From Gnetum montanum (lineage: Eukaryota; Streptophyta; Gnetopsida; Gnetales; Gnetaceae), in assembly GCA_015680685.1 (NCBI GenBank), contig MNCI01011020.1, positions 201,126 to 265,125 on the forward strand: a stretch of DNA of 64,000 nt, given 5' to 3'. The notes below the pieces were generated by a model, which did no database searches, was not told the DNA's origin, and worked only from the letters and a program-made list of their open reading frames with translations. Position numbers and translations under genes: made by a program. This document shows, one piece after another, positions 32,400 through 43,017 of the stretch (positions are counted from its first letter, which is position 1; the number at the start of each line of letters is the position of its first letter).

Positions 32400-34658
32400 T
32401 GGTAGCCTTTACTTCCTTCATGCGGCCCAAGAGATGGGTCTCCTAAGGAGGAGATTTAGCCTTTGCTTGTGTAGTAGGCTTTCGAGCCTCAATTCTCATT
32501 CACTGGTTGCTTACTTACATTGGCATTCTGAGATGACAAGGCCATGGAGATGGTAGAAAAGGGGATGAGCTTAGGAGGACCTAACTCCATATGTTCCCTA
32601 ACCATCTTGTCAGTGAGATGCTCTTCAGGTCTCTTTGGATGAGACTTTGATTTGGTAAGGTGAAATGAAATTCCCATCAATAGACCTCAAGTAGGAAAAG
32701 GGTCTTCACATCATAGCATCCTAATGACAAAGGGTATCTACAATGCTATCACTTTTACATGTTGTGGGGCCCTAAACATAAAGGATGTTGTGGGTGCATG
32801 AGGTGGTGCTCTAATGACAAAAGGGGACTACGGTCTAGTTGATGTCAAGGCCCCAACATTACCAGAGGGTGCACAAACCACAAATGGTTTATGTGTCAGT
32901 TTTGCATCATCATCAATACTAATAACATTGATGATGTAACCTATAGTACTAGTCTTGAGGTGATCTTTGTAGACCTTCATTGGTTGGTTTTCTAGGCACA
33001 TGGGATTGCTATCATCAAGGATCAATTTTCCCTAATCGATCATGCATTGAATGTCATCTTTTAATGCAAAGTAGTAATCTTTGTCATGACCATGCAATTG
33101 GTGATAGTTGCAAAATCGGTCCAACCTAAAGTTTTTAGGGACCCAGGGCTCATTTGGCATAACTGTTGAAAGATTTTTGAGGACCTCGCAGTACCTCTCA
33201 TGGTGCTTCCATGTGTCCTCAGATATTTACTTGTGCTAGATGCACCGAGCATAAAGAAATTTGTCCAAAAGCTCAGATAGTTTGATAAGCAATGAGGTAT
33301 ACTTTGAGTGATCCTTGCACTCAAAGTTTGGCCTTAGGATAGCTTGCTACACAACCGCTAATGGTGCGGGCTAGTTGGTTTCTGCAGTGCTAGAACCAAA
33401 TGCCTTATTGTTGTTGGTTGAGGTCATAGGCACCTTGGCCATTGATTTAGAATTGTTAGATTTGGCTTGATTACCCACAACTATAATAGTTGTTGTTGCC
33501 TTACCATTTTTCTTGTCCCTTTTGTGTGCACATTTGCATAGGTTGCATAGGCCGAGTCCTTACTAGCCTCTATTGCATCCTGAATGCTCTTTGTTTGAGA
33601 AAAAGGCTTGGCTTAGGGACCACATGGCTAGATAGTATAGTTTTGACTTAATAAAGTCATTCACTACACCCTTAAAGATGGCTAGAAGGTGGGATTCTAC
33701 TATTGGCTCACAGATTTCATTAAGGGAAGTGCTCCAATGTTGAATGAATTTTTGCATAGGCTCTAGAGGTTCATGGCCCTATTGTGGGCTATGCAACCAC
33801 ATGGAACACTTGTTGCATTTGCTACTATGTGTATTGCTAGGTGTGGGATAGCTATGCCATAGGAACAGAGGTTGGGATCCACCATGAGGTTATGACTTAT
33901 GTTTTTGTTTGAGATGCTAATGAGATGGGTGGGATGAAGGAAACTTGACTTGTGTGTGGTTGAGACAAGGGCATCATGTGCACATATGGTTGTGTTGGCA
34001 TCATAGATGCTAGAAGGAAAGGTTGTGTAGACTGGGTGAAGATGATGAAGAGAAATATGGTAGAGGGTCTTGCACCTTGTTGTGCATGTAGTAATTGGTG
34101 GCTTGCCACCACAAGTGTGGACTTAGGTGGTGAGAGTGATGCCACTATCATAAAGAAGGTAGATGATTGTGACTGGTGCAGAACAAAACTAGTAACAAGC
34201 TACTAAACAAAGGTGTAAAAATGATTTCCACTCTTTGAACGAGCCTTGAACTCATCTTGCTCATCCTACAAGGGCTCATCATAGTTGGATGTTGCATCAT
34301 GTTCATTAGGCCCACTTACTCTAATGAGTTGGTCTAGTAACCAAAAAAAGTTGTTGGTAAGTGGAATGAAGGTGTCAAGTGTAGGAATGAATTCCTTCTC
34401 ATTCCAATGTATGATTTTAAAGCTGTTCTTAGCATCTAATTCTTGGTGATGTAGGGATAGATCCACTTGAAGCTTTGCATAGAGGAAGTTGTATTTTTCA
34501 TCGTTGAGCACCATGTGCTCAGGTAGTTGGTTGCACAGTTTGAGTGACTACTGTTGTGGCTATATGGGACTAAGTGGGGGATCAATTTCTAGCATCTACT
34601 AGATGGTGCATGTCACCTCTGTGCTCAGGGTAGAGGTTGAAGGGTTCATGGGATTCAT
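32400..34658 (-). pseudogene. GAG-C gag
   Basis: The start is taken at Met 34,658 (MNPMNPSTS...). FLYAKLQVDLSLHHQELDAK near 34,480 matches the other gags. The capsid part lies at about 33,770-33,560 (QKFIQHWSTSLNEICEPI, FIKSKLYYLAMWSLSQAF). The zinc-knuckle-like segment is near 33,125-33,060 (FCNYHQLHGHDKDYYFAL), with the last Cys changed to Tyr. The linker contains YIINVISIDDDAK, as in GAG-B and GAG-E. Stops and frameshifts are frequent. Confidence 0.78.
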
Positions 34659-34699
34659 GTTATTATGTAAAAATGGTTAAGTGTAGAGAACATTTGAAA

Positions 34700-35042
34700 A
34701 ATGGCTAAGTATGAAAAAACTATGAAAGCAAGTCAAAAAATAACTAACTCTAGAAACACTACTAAAAAGTGATTAACTTTGGTGTTACGCTCACTACACT
34801 CTCTAGAGAACCCAAAGCTTGACACAATGGATATAGCTAGGCTTTCATCCTACATGGTTCCAAGGGAACTAACAACTGGGATCAATCTACACTAAATGAA
34901 TTGTAGATAACTCCTATGCTAGCTTATGATCCAACTACTACCATGGTAGGTCCATAGGGGTGTTACGTCTACACTATCTCAAAACTAGTAATGAAGGTGT
35001 AGAAAGCATGGGGGACTACCCTTGAACATAGAAGGAATGGAA
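34700..35042 (-). other. GAG-C leader; one to two degenerate repeat units
   Basis: Between gag and PBS, 34,795-35,000 shows TTCCAAGGGAACTAACAACT and TACCATGGTAGGTC landmarks. These resemble single units of the GAG-B leader array. No long array is present and nothing codes. Confidence 0.45.
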
Positions 35043-35061
35043 GGTCCTCCTTCTAGTGCCA
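35043..35061 (-). promoter_or_regulatory. GAG-C primer-binding site
   Basis: The minus strand reads TGGCACTAGAAGGAGGACC, with the five-base spacer GTTCT from the LTR end. The same spacer-like GTTCT follows the AUT-D LTR at 59,593-59,597. Confidence 0.8.
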
Positions 35062-35066
35062 AGAAC

Positions 35067-36892
35067 TATGATGATAAAAAACATTAGTGGCTAGAACACC
35101 AAGAGGTTAGTGAGCATATAGCCTAACCCCAAGTTTGTGCCAGGGCTTTGCTAGAAAATGAAGACAAGGTGCCTTGAATGGTCTTGTTGATTAGGTAGGG
35201 ACTTACGAGGTGTTAAGACAAGTTTGTGTGAGAGGGGTTTATACAATGTTACGTGTAGGCACCGAGGTCTGGCTAAGCCAGAGCTTAGTAGGGTGTCCTA
35301 GCTTAAAAGTAGTAGTGTAAACATGCAAATACATGTAAAACAGTAAAGAAAATGCAAGCACTATGATAAGTGCCAAAGAAAGAGTGCTTGAAAAATGAAA
35401 TAGAACATAAGAATGAAAGTGCACAACCCTAGATGGGGGAGTGTAGCTATTGTAGGAAAAGAGGTGAAAGTGGTACATGGTGTACAAGTAGGCACAATGT
35501 TAGTGTAGTAGTGTAGCCATAGTGTCTGGGACATTTGGGACATGGAACTAATGGTTGTCATGGGGATTGAACCTTTTGGGTTGGCTATTACTATGTTCCA
35601 TGTGTACAGTAGTGAACTAAATTTTAGATAGTGTGCACGAGTTGTCTGATGGGATCCAAGAATGTACCAAGGTGCTAGGTGTGCTCAAGTGTGAGAATGC
35701 TAAGAATGCTCAGAATGCCAAAATTCCCAATGCTCTTTTAATTTTGCCAACCCATAGAATGTTGAATGCAAGGGTATTTATAGGGCTAGGTTTAGTGTGA
35801 AATGTAGATCAGGTACCATGTGGCACAAGATGCAGATTGAGCACCACATGGCATGACGGTAGATGGGGCTACACTAACATTTGCTATGCTTCCATGGGAG
35901 AAACAAAGTATTATGCTCTAGAATACTACAACTAGTTCCTAGAGATTGCTAAACTAGGACTACACTACCAAGATTGCATGTGCCAAAGTTTAAATAACTG
36001 CAAAGTACCTACAAATAGTGCAAAAAATACTACACTTGTAGGCTATACTCCAGGACTACATCTTCCTCTCTTTCAAGTAGGGTCAAGCATAGATACAATT
36101 TGGGGGACCAATGGAGATGCAAAAGAGATACAAATTGCTAATCATGAAATGTCAAAGCTAAGACGAATGCTAATGATGAGTTCTAAAGGATTTTGGAGGC
36201 TATTGAAAGCTCTTCTTTAGTGTCACACTAGCTACACTCTAGAACATAACACAACACTTGGAAAAATTTTGTAAAATTTGATTTCTAGCACTAGTTATGC
36301 TAGCTAAACTTTGGAGCACAGTAGAGCATAGTAAGGATACTTAGAAAAATTTTGACAGGATCTACAATCTTCCTTCATGGTACGCTGGCTACACTCTATG
36401 GTGTAGTAGAAGAAGTAGCCTCAAGAGTTAGAAAATTTGCCAAATGTCTCTTTTATGCCAAGCTAGCTTAACAAATTCTTGCCTAACACTTAGGAAAAAC
36501 TAGCCATTGAAAAGTGTGCTACATTGGCTACACTGGGGAGTGTAGCATTGTGCAGAAACCCAAAAGATAGAAAATTTTCCAAACTATTTCATCCATCCCA
36601 AGCAATCCTAACAACTTCTAGCTTGGCATTTGGCAAACTAGCCATGGAAGTGTGTGCTACCCTAGCTATGCTCTAAAGCGTAGTAGGCAGAGTGAGAGCG
36701 TAACAGGACACTTAGAAAAATTTTCATGTAGCTTCTGTTAACACTTAGAAAATCTAGCAAAATAGGCCCTGATGCATGCAATGTTGGCTATGCTAGGGAG
36801 CGTAGCACCAACACTTAGAAAATTTTTCCAAGTTTTGACAGTTAGATAAATTTGTGGTTGAATTGCTAACGTCTAAAATTGGTGGTGTTTCA
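35067..36892 (-). repeat. GAG-C 5' LTR
   Basis: The LTR spans 1,826 bp. The right end reads GGTGTTTCA (complement of TGAAACACC); the left end TATGATGATAAAA aligns with TGTAGTGATAAAA of AUT-D, the terminal TG having mutated. The TATA box is at 35,775-35,785. From 36,220 to 36,860 several units recur with CTACACTCT...GCGTAGTA and CACTTAGAAAAATTTT. Confidence 0.82.
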
Positions 36893-37557
36893 GTCACCTA
36901 AGAATAAAAATGAACAATAAAGTAATTAATTGTTTAACTAATCTAATCTAATTACTAGCTAATATCTAACTAATCCTAATGTAACCATCTATTTCCACTT
37001 GTTGTACACATCTTGAACATGTTATAATGCTACTGGATTACCAAATGTTAAGCATTATTGGGATACCAAGCACCAAGCGTATGCTCATAGTGGTTGTACT
37101 TATGTGTTAATATTAAATTGATATTGATTGATTACCTAATTATTTAAAAAAATTATGGTAAATTGCATGAATATTAAATGCATACAAAAATAATTAATCT
37201 AGTCCAAGTGCTACAAGGTTTATCAAAAAAGTTCATCTTTATTGTTGTCCACACTGAAGTGCTCAGGTACAATAGTGCTCAAATAAAGATTCATACACTC
37301 TTCGAATCCTACTAGGGGTAGTCAAAAAATGTTCTAGCTCTTAAATAGAAAACTTACAAGTGCTTTGCTATAACTATGAAAAGGTCACCATAAATGCAGT
37401 CGGTAAATACACATTTATAGGCAGAAACATAGTGCCCCAACAACAGGTACACATCAATGGGTCAAACTTTGCATCAATGGGATCACATTGATAAGATCTT
37501 GTTAATAGGGTTGCATCGATAGCATCCCATTGACATGGCCCAATGACTGACTCATCA
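36893..37557 (-). repeat. ATH-4 3' LTR, partial
   Basis: The minus-strand start TGATGAGTCAGTC is at 37,557, the TATA box at 37,413-37,421 and a TCGATGGGAT-type array at 37,440-37,545. Positions 36,893-37,350 match 58,645-59,100. The inner part near the LTR end is missing because GAG-C interrupts it. The array matches that of the ATH-4 5' LTR, which supports both LTRs belonging to one element. Confidence 0.82.
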
Positions 37558-37749
37558 TATCCCGATAACTAAATGAAAATTTATCCTTGAGTTCTTTACA
37601 ACATTTGGGAAGTTATGGGATTATTGATTGACTACAGACACAAAAAAAAAACACAATAAAAACTAAGTGCCCAAGTGTACGGTTTACAATCATTACAAAA
37701 TTTTAGTGTTTAGGATAACAAAATTGAATACCAAGATAGAACTGACAAA

Positions 37750-40230
37750 TACAACTCCTTAAATGGTGTGAAGATGATGAAGAAGTTCAAAAAGTCCTAG
37801 GCAATGTAGGCTCTTAAGATTTCAAAGGAACTTCTCCTACTTTAAGTGCACATGATGATTGAGATGGTTATTATGGTTGTCTTGTAGTAGCTACAAATTC
37901 TGGTGGAAGAAGGAAGGTGTTTAATAGTTCCTTCATCTTATTCATGGTCTATGTAGCTTCACCAATGTGGGTTGGAATGGGAACATCCCATGGATGGCAC
38001 ATTGTTGGGAATAACTCCTTCACATTCACAAACCAGGAAATGAACTATTTACATTTGATGTTGATCACTCTACATCCATTCTATAGCTTATGGTAGTCAT
38101 TCATCCTTTTCACTAGGTTCTTAGTAGTTAATCTTTGATCAATGAACTTTGCCTTAAGAGCCTTGAGTTTCATGTTTGTTGTCTCAAGCTTTTTCTTGGT
38201 CTCCTTATGGTGCTTAAACTCTACCTCATACAACAAGCATGAGCTAGCCACTTATTTTTCCAACTTTGACTGTAGCCTTCTAGTAGTCAGCATCATTAGG
38301 TTTACATAGCGAAGATTGGCAAGCTTTATATATTTATTCATCTCCTTAATTTACATATCCTTTAGGTATATTTCAACATTGTTTTATGTGTTCAACCCAT
38401 CAAAGATAGGTTGCTAGACATTGCCTCATTCCTTGAGATGTTGGAAGGCCTTGGTGACTTTTGCCTTTGCCAATTGGATGTGCTTTTCATTGATTTCTTT
38501 TTGCAATTCCACTTAGTCTCTGTAGTGATTCTTCACTCTTTTAATTTTTACAGCCTCATTCTTCTAGGTGGTAATCTCAGTTGCATATTTTTGGCATAAG
38601 GTATAGACTTCCTCCATTATGATGCACTTGACCTTTATAAAAGCTTTGACTGGACTACAGTGATGGTATCTAGAAGATCAAAGATATCTAAACTTGATTG
38701 TCTATTTTCCACTAGTTGGTCTAGCAATTCTTCTTACTGGGTTGTGCTCAATCTATCACTAAAATTTTCTATGGACATCTACACATCTCTAAGTGTAGAA
38801 ACATCTAGTACAGATGTTGTAGGCACATTGAGTGCTTCAACAACTTTGTTAGCAACCACTTTTACCATTGTCTTGTACCCATGGTGCTGCATCACCAAGA
38901 TAGTTATCCCCTCACTCTTCTCTAGACACATCAAAGAGTTAGTGACATTCCCAAAGATTTCTAGGAATTTCTACTATTTCATAAAGGACATATTTACCTC
39001 TCAAATAGTTGGATTTGACCTTACAACCACCTGCATTTGTTGGGCTGAGAAAATTTACATCCCACCTTCTATCTAACTAATGATTCAAGCCACTTCATTG
39101 AGGTGGCTCATTGCTAGTCTATATATAGATGGATCACCACCACTCATTCTTGCTTGTTGATATTACTATTATAAGAGTTTCTCTTGGAGTTCATGCATGT
39201 GTTCAATGGCAACATAGGTCTCTAGCATTGTTTCATGAGTGGATGGTGGAGGTGGTGGTTACTAATCCTCTTCTTGAATAACTTTTGCAAGCACTTTGTC
39301 CTTCATTACTTTCATCCAAGAGATGGTTGGGTCATGTCAAACAAAGTTGTTTGTGTAGCATGATATGCCTCCCCTCTTACATAATTTTTTAATGATACAT
39401 GGAAAGAAAAGTACCTTCCTTCCACATTTATTCTTCTTGAATCACTTCTCTATTGCAAGATTGATTAGCTATGGAAGGTTAACTGAGAATCTTTTACTTA
39501 GAGTGGCACATGCATGGGTGAACAAGGCTATGAATTTACTTGGCATCAATGTTGGATTGAGGTGAAAGTCTAAAATCTTGAAGTATGCATGTTCCACCAT
39601 GGTAAGTGCATCAAACTCTTTGTGGTCAACACCATAGCTCCACTACGTCCATTCCTACTTAATGCCAAGATCTACTTGTGTTTAAATTTCTACAAGATTC
39701 ACCCTAGTCTTAGGTAACTCAAGGATCTCCAAAATTACTTTCACCAAGGAGGACATAGAAATTTCCTTGATTTTGATCATTGAACATACCTACCTATTAT
39801 TCCAAAAGAGGTAGGTCTCTTCCATGTACCACTCCTTGCCAGAAGTGATGATGGGCCATATGGAAAAGTTCTACAATTACATCTTGACTTCTAGAGGAGA
39901 AAACACCAATAAAGATCCAAATTTTAACTCTTAAAAAATAGATTACTAGGCCTCCTTAGATTTGATTTGATTAAGGTAGGCATCCATTAGGGTGACCTCA
40001 AGGCTTGGTCTTAGCCTTGGTTCCTCATCTTAGTGTGATTGTTTAGTTGTGGTTACTACTTTGGGAATTTGTTTGACAAATTCCACTTTGAGCTCCTTCC
40101 AAAGAGGTCTCGTTGCATGGGTCTTAGCTACTTGCTCCTAGGGCTATTCCTGGTTGCTTCCTATTCTCGATCATTTGTCCCTTAGTTGGAATGGTCCTCT
40201 CCCTTGTGTGTGATTTCCCTTAGGTTCCAT
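37750..40230 (-). pseudogene. Large extra reading frame of ATH-4 with coiled coil (function unknown)
   Basis: On the minus strand a frame of about 800 codons, broken by many stops, starts at the Met at 40,230 (MEPKGNHTQGRGPFQLRDK). It contains SGKEWYMEETYLFW near 39,850, VEHAYFKILDFHLNPTLMPS near 39,580 and SWMKVMKDKVLAKVIQEED near 39,290. A charged helical stretch follows at about 38,380-38,100 (HHKETKKKLETTNMKLKALK), probably a coiled coil. The position between pol and the 3' LTR is where some Athila elements carry an extra ORF, but I see no transmembrane or signal features of an envelope-like protein. The block is absent from ATH-2. Confidence 0.55.
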
Positions 40231-40254
40231 ATATGCCCACAACATAACCAAGTA

Positions 40255-41183
40255 TTAGCATACAATGTGTAACTTATAAATTTTAGGTACCTTATCTTGT
40301 TGGATAGTTACACTTTGACTAAGTTATAACTATGGAAGATTCATTATTTTAATGATTTTTGACTTAGAAGGTCACCAGAGTTTGTTGAAAGGATTTAACT
40401 TCTTCAAATTAATGTTTTAATGTTAATTAATTAGTTAAATATTTGTAGGAGTTAGAAAAATTTCAAAATATCTCCCATAGAAAACCTAAGGTTTGTGGCC
40501 CCCATGACAAAGAGCTTACCTCTAGTAGCTACAAAATTGAAGAATGAGGTGAATCAGACAAACGGTTTGGAAGTTATGGCTCTTGGAATTTCTGGGCTCT
40601 GAAGAATTCAAGAACATCCCCTTGTTTAAGCACAAATGTGAAAAATCACTAAGGGTCACCATGTCTACATGTCCCCTTCATTAATGAGGTCCATCAAGAA
40701 AGTTTTTCACTTTTAAAATTTGAAAAAATAGAAGAAGTTTCATCATGAAATTGGGATCCTTGGAGAGCAAGAAAATCCATGAACATGATGAAATACTTGA
40801 AGAGGGCTTGATATGCACAAAATTGGAGTTTTGATTAGGAGAATAAGATTTTATTGGAAAATATCATTAACAAGTGCACAATTGGATGCAACTGATGGGG
40901 AATGTAGAAGATTTGATTGCAAAAATACCTAAGGATAAAGAACTTAATTAGTTCAACCAAGAGAAATGCAAGTGGATCCTTCCCATAGCAATCCCATGCC
41001 ATTTTTCCCTTAAAATATATTCAAAATAAGGAGTTCATGGACCTTGCAATTGATTAATGGTTATGAAATGTTAAGTATCTTAATTGGAAGAATCTACCTA
41101 AGAATTTTGACATGTTAAACTACGACATTGAACAAGACCTAAAAACTAGTGGTGAGGTGAAAAGCAGTAAGCATTGGTGGATG
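40255..41183 (-). other. ATH-4 noncoding 3' region, left of the solo LTR
   Basis: Positions 40,880-41,183 match 55-350 of ATH-1 (CTAAGGATAAAGAACTTAA is also the complement of ATH-2 near 9,820). The homology resumes at 51,219, directly after the solo LTR. No gene is supported. Confidence 0.72.
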
Positions 41184-41188
41184 AGAGG

Positions 41189-41273
41189 TGATGGGACACG
41201 ATATCGCATAGGCCACGATATCACATCCCTCGTGATATCGCTTCTTCCCCTGTATCATCTTATACGCGATATA
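41189..41273. repeat. U3 GATATC array of the solo LTR
   Basis: Four GATATC-cored units (CACGATATCGC, CACGATATCAC, CGTGATATCGC, and CGCGATAT split by the GAG-E insertion) lie upstream of the TATA box at 50,571. GAG-E landed inside this array. Confidence 0.85.
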
Positions 41274-42829
41274 TGAAACACCACTAATTTTGGCCTAGCA
41301 CTTTTAGACAAGAATCAAGCTAAGTCATGCTGCTGCCCAACATGAGTATAGCGTGACCAAACTTGGAGGCCTCCAAAATAGCCCCTGATTACCCATGATT
41401 CAACAAGAAAGGTCCCCCTAGGGCCCACAAGTGACTAGACCAACTTTCAACATCCAGAATCAAAATTTTTAGGTTCAAAATGTTTGGTTTTGACTAAGTA
41501 CACTTTGGTTACTTTTTCAGACACTGCACAGTGTAAGGATTAGCGTCACCAACTTTTGGAGCCCTGAAATTGAGTCAAAACAGGACAAAATCGAGCACAA
41601 GGACCCTCCATGACCTTCACCAAGGCCCCTAGTAGCTCCCAGCCTCCAAAAAATCAAGATTTGTGCCTCAAATATGCCATTTTGACTTGGTGACGCTGGG
41701 GTTACTTTTTCACATGTTGCATAGCGTAGGGATCAGCGTCACCAATTTTTAGAGCCCAAAAACTGAGCCAAAATGACTTGATTTCAAGGGTGTAATTCAT
41801 CCTCGAGGTTCACTATTTATAACTATGGGTCCCAGCCTTCAGAAATTCCAGATTTCAACCAAAAATTGCAAGTTTTGGAGGTCACACTGCAAGTCACGCT
41901 GGATGCTAGACAAGCAGGGCGGTGTTAATCCTTCTTGATTTTATTTTTCAAGAAATCTATAAAATGGAAAAGGGATATGAAAGCCCATGCAAAATTAGGC
42001 CAAATATTCAGCAAAAGAAAAAAAAGAAATATAATTTTTCCAAGTAGGCCAAAGTTGGAGCTAATATTTTTAAATTTTTTAATTTTTTTTATCGCTTGAG
42101 GGCTTGTATTTATATTTTTTTATGGGCTTGAATGACCCATAAATTGTAAAATACATTGAACCTGGTCAAAGAAAACCCTAGCCAAACCCTAGTCCAACCC
42201 TATAAATACCCTATCAATTCACACAAATAGGAGGTAACAAAGAGGTAAAGAGAAGAAAAGCAAAAGCAACAAGAGAGAAGGGAGAGGAATAGGCAAAGAT
42301 TGGAAATTCTGAAGGAAGACAGAACTTGCAATCCTTGGGCACTCAGAACATCTAATTTTTGGCTTCCAAGTTCTTCTCACATCATTGCATCATCGTGTCA
42401 TATCTTTCTGGGGCTAGGCGTTTGACTTTCCATTCACACTTGTACAACTACGCTTTGACCGGTGCACATTTTTTTAAAACAATATAATACAGTTTCACTA
42501 TTGCCTCCCATTTACATTGTTTAAGTTTTGTTTATGTTTTACAAATATAACTTTGTTTATGCTTTATTCATAATTCAATAGGCTTTATTTACATTTTTTA
42601 TCATTGTCTACACTCCATTTACATCATATTTACGATAACCCCAGCGCTAGCCGTAGCTTACACTCTAGAAAGTCCTTGGTTGATTTGCATGCAAATCATC
42701 CAAGGCACTCTGCCTTCATTTACTTTTCCAGCTTGCCCTCAGGTGAAGGAAGGGTCAGCTGTGGCTGCCTGATGGTCTGTTGGTGTTTGTTTCCCTTTCA
42801 GCCTTACATTGACGATTTAGGTCAGTACA
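41274..42829 (+). repeat. GAG-E 5' LTR
   Basis: It begins TGAAACACC and ends GTCAGTACA. The TATA box is at 42,198-42,210. Two copies of a ~190-bp repeat (41,507 and 41,698, keyed by GGTTACTTTTTCA and GCGTCACCAA) lie in U3. Confidence 0.92.
42198..42210 (+). promoter_or_regulatory. TATA box of the GAG-E 5' LTR
   Basis: CCCTATAAATACC, with the same site in the 3' LTR at 49,908-49,920. Transcription would start about 30 bp downstream, near 42,235. Confidence 0.78.
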
Positions 42830-42834
42830 GTTTT

Positions 42835-42854
42835 TGGCGCTAGAAGGAGGGCCT
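42835..42854 (+). promoter_or_regulatory. GAG-E primer-binding site
   Basis: TGGCGCTAGAAGGAGGGCC lies five bases (GTTTT) after the LTR end. It is shared, with transitions, by GAG-A, GAG-B and GAG-C. Confidence 0.85.
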
Positions 42855-43017
42855 GTTTCTTGTTATTGATTAAAAACCTCACTATCTATCAAAACTCATC
42901 CATCTTGCCCATTTGAGTCTCTTCATCCTTGTTGATCACACTAAGCTTGAATCACCCCACACTACAACTGCTTACGATCCAACTCCATTCGTCTATCCCA
43001 GTCCATTCACATTTATC

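Larger units (their letters stand above)
31051..36892 (-). mobile_element. GAG-C: gag-protease LTR element lacking its 3' LTR
   Basis: The minus-strand order is 5' LTR (36,892-35,067), PBS, leader, gag (34,658 on), protease (about 32,340-31,760), tail (31,740-31,051). The 3' LTR is missing; the tail joins the relic-gene region near 31,050. On the right the LTR abuts an ATH LTR sequence at 36,893, so GAG-C inserted into the 3' LTR of ATH-4. Confidence 0.8.
36893..41188 (-). mobile_element. ATH-4, left (3') part: noncoding tail, extra reading frame, partial 3' LTR
   Basis: On the minus strand this continues ATH-4 beyond the solo LTR inserted at 41,189. It holds the noncoding tail (41,183-40,255), a coiled-coil reading frame (40,230-37,750), a short spacer, and a partial 3' LTR (37,557-36,893). 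The rest of the LTR was displaced by the GAG-C insertion and is not seen in the window. Confidence 0.78.

Noticed and set aside
38660-39076. 138-residue plus-strand frame
   Set aside because: It is antisense to the coiled-coil frame of ATH-4, which has better composition and continuity.
37750-40230. Envelope-like protein for the extra ATH-4 frame
   Set aside because: The position would fit, but I found no signal peptide, transmembrane pair or cleavage site; kept as unknown.
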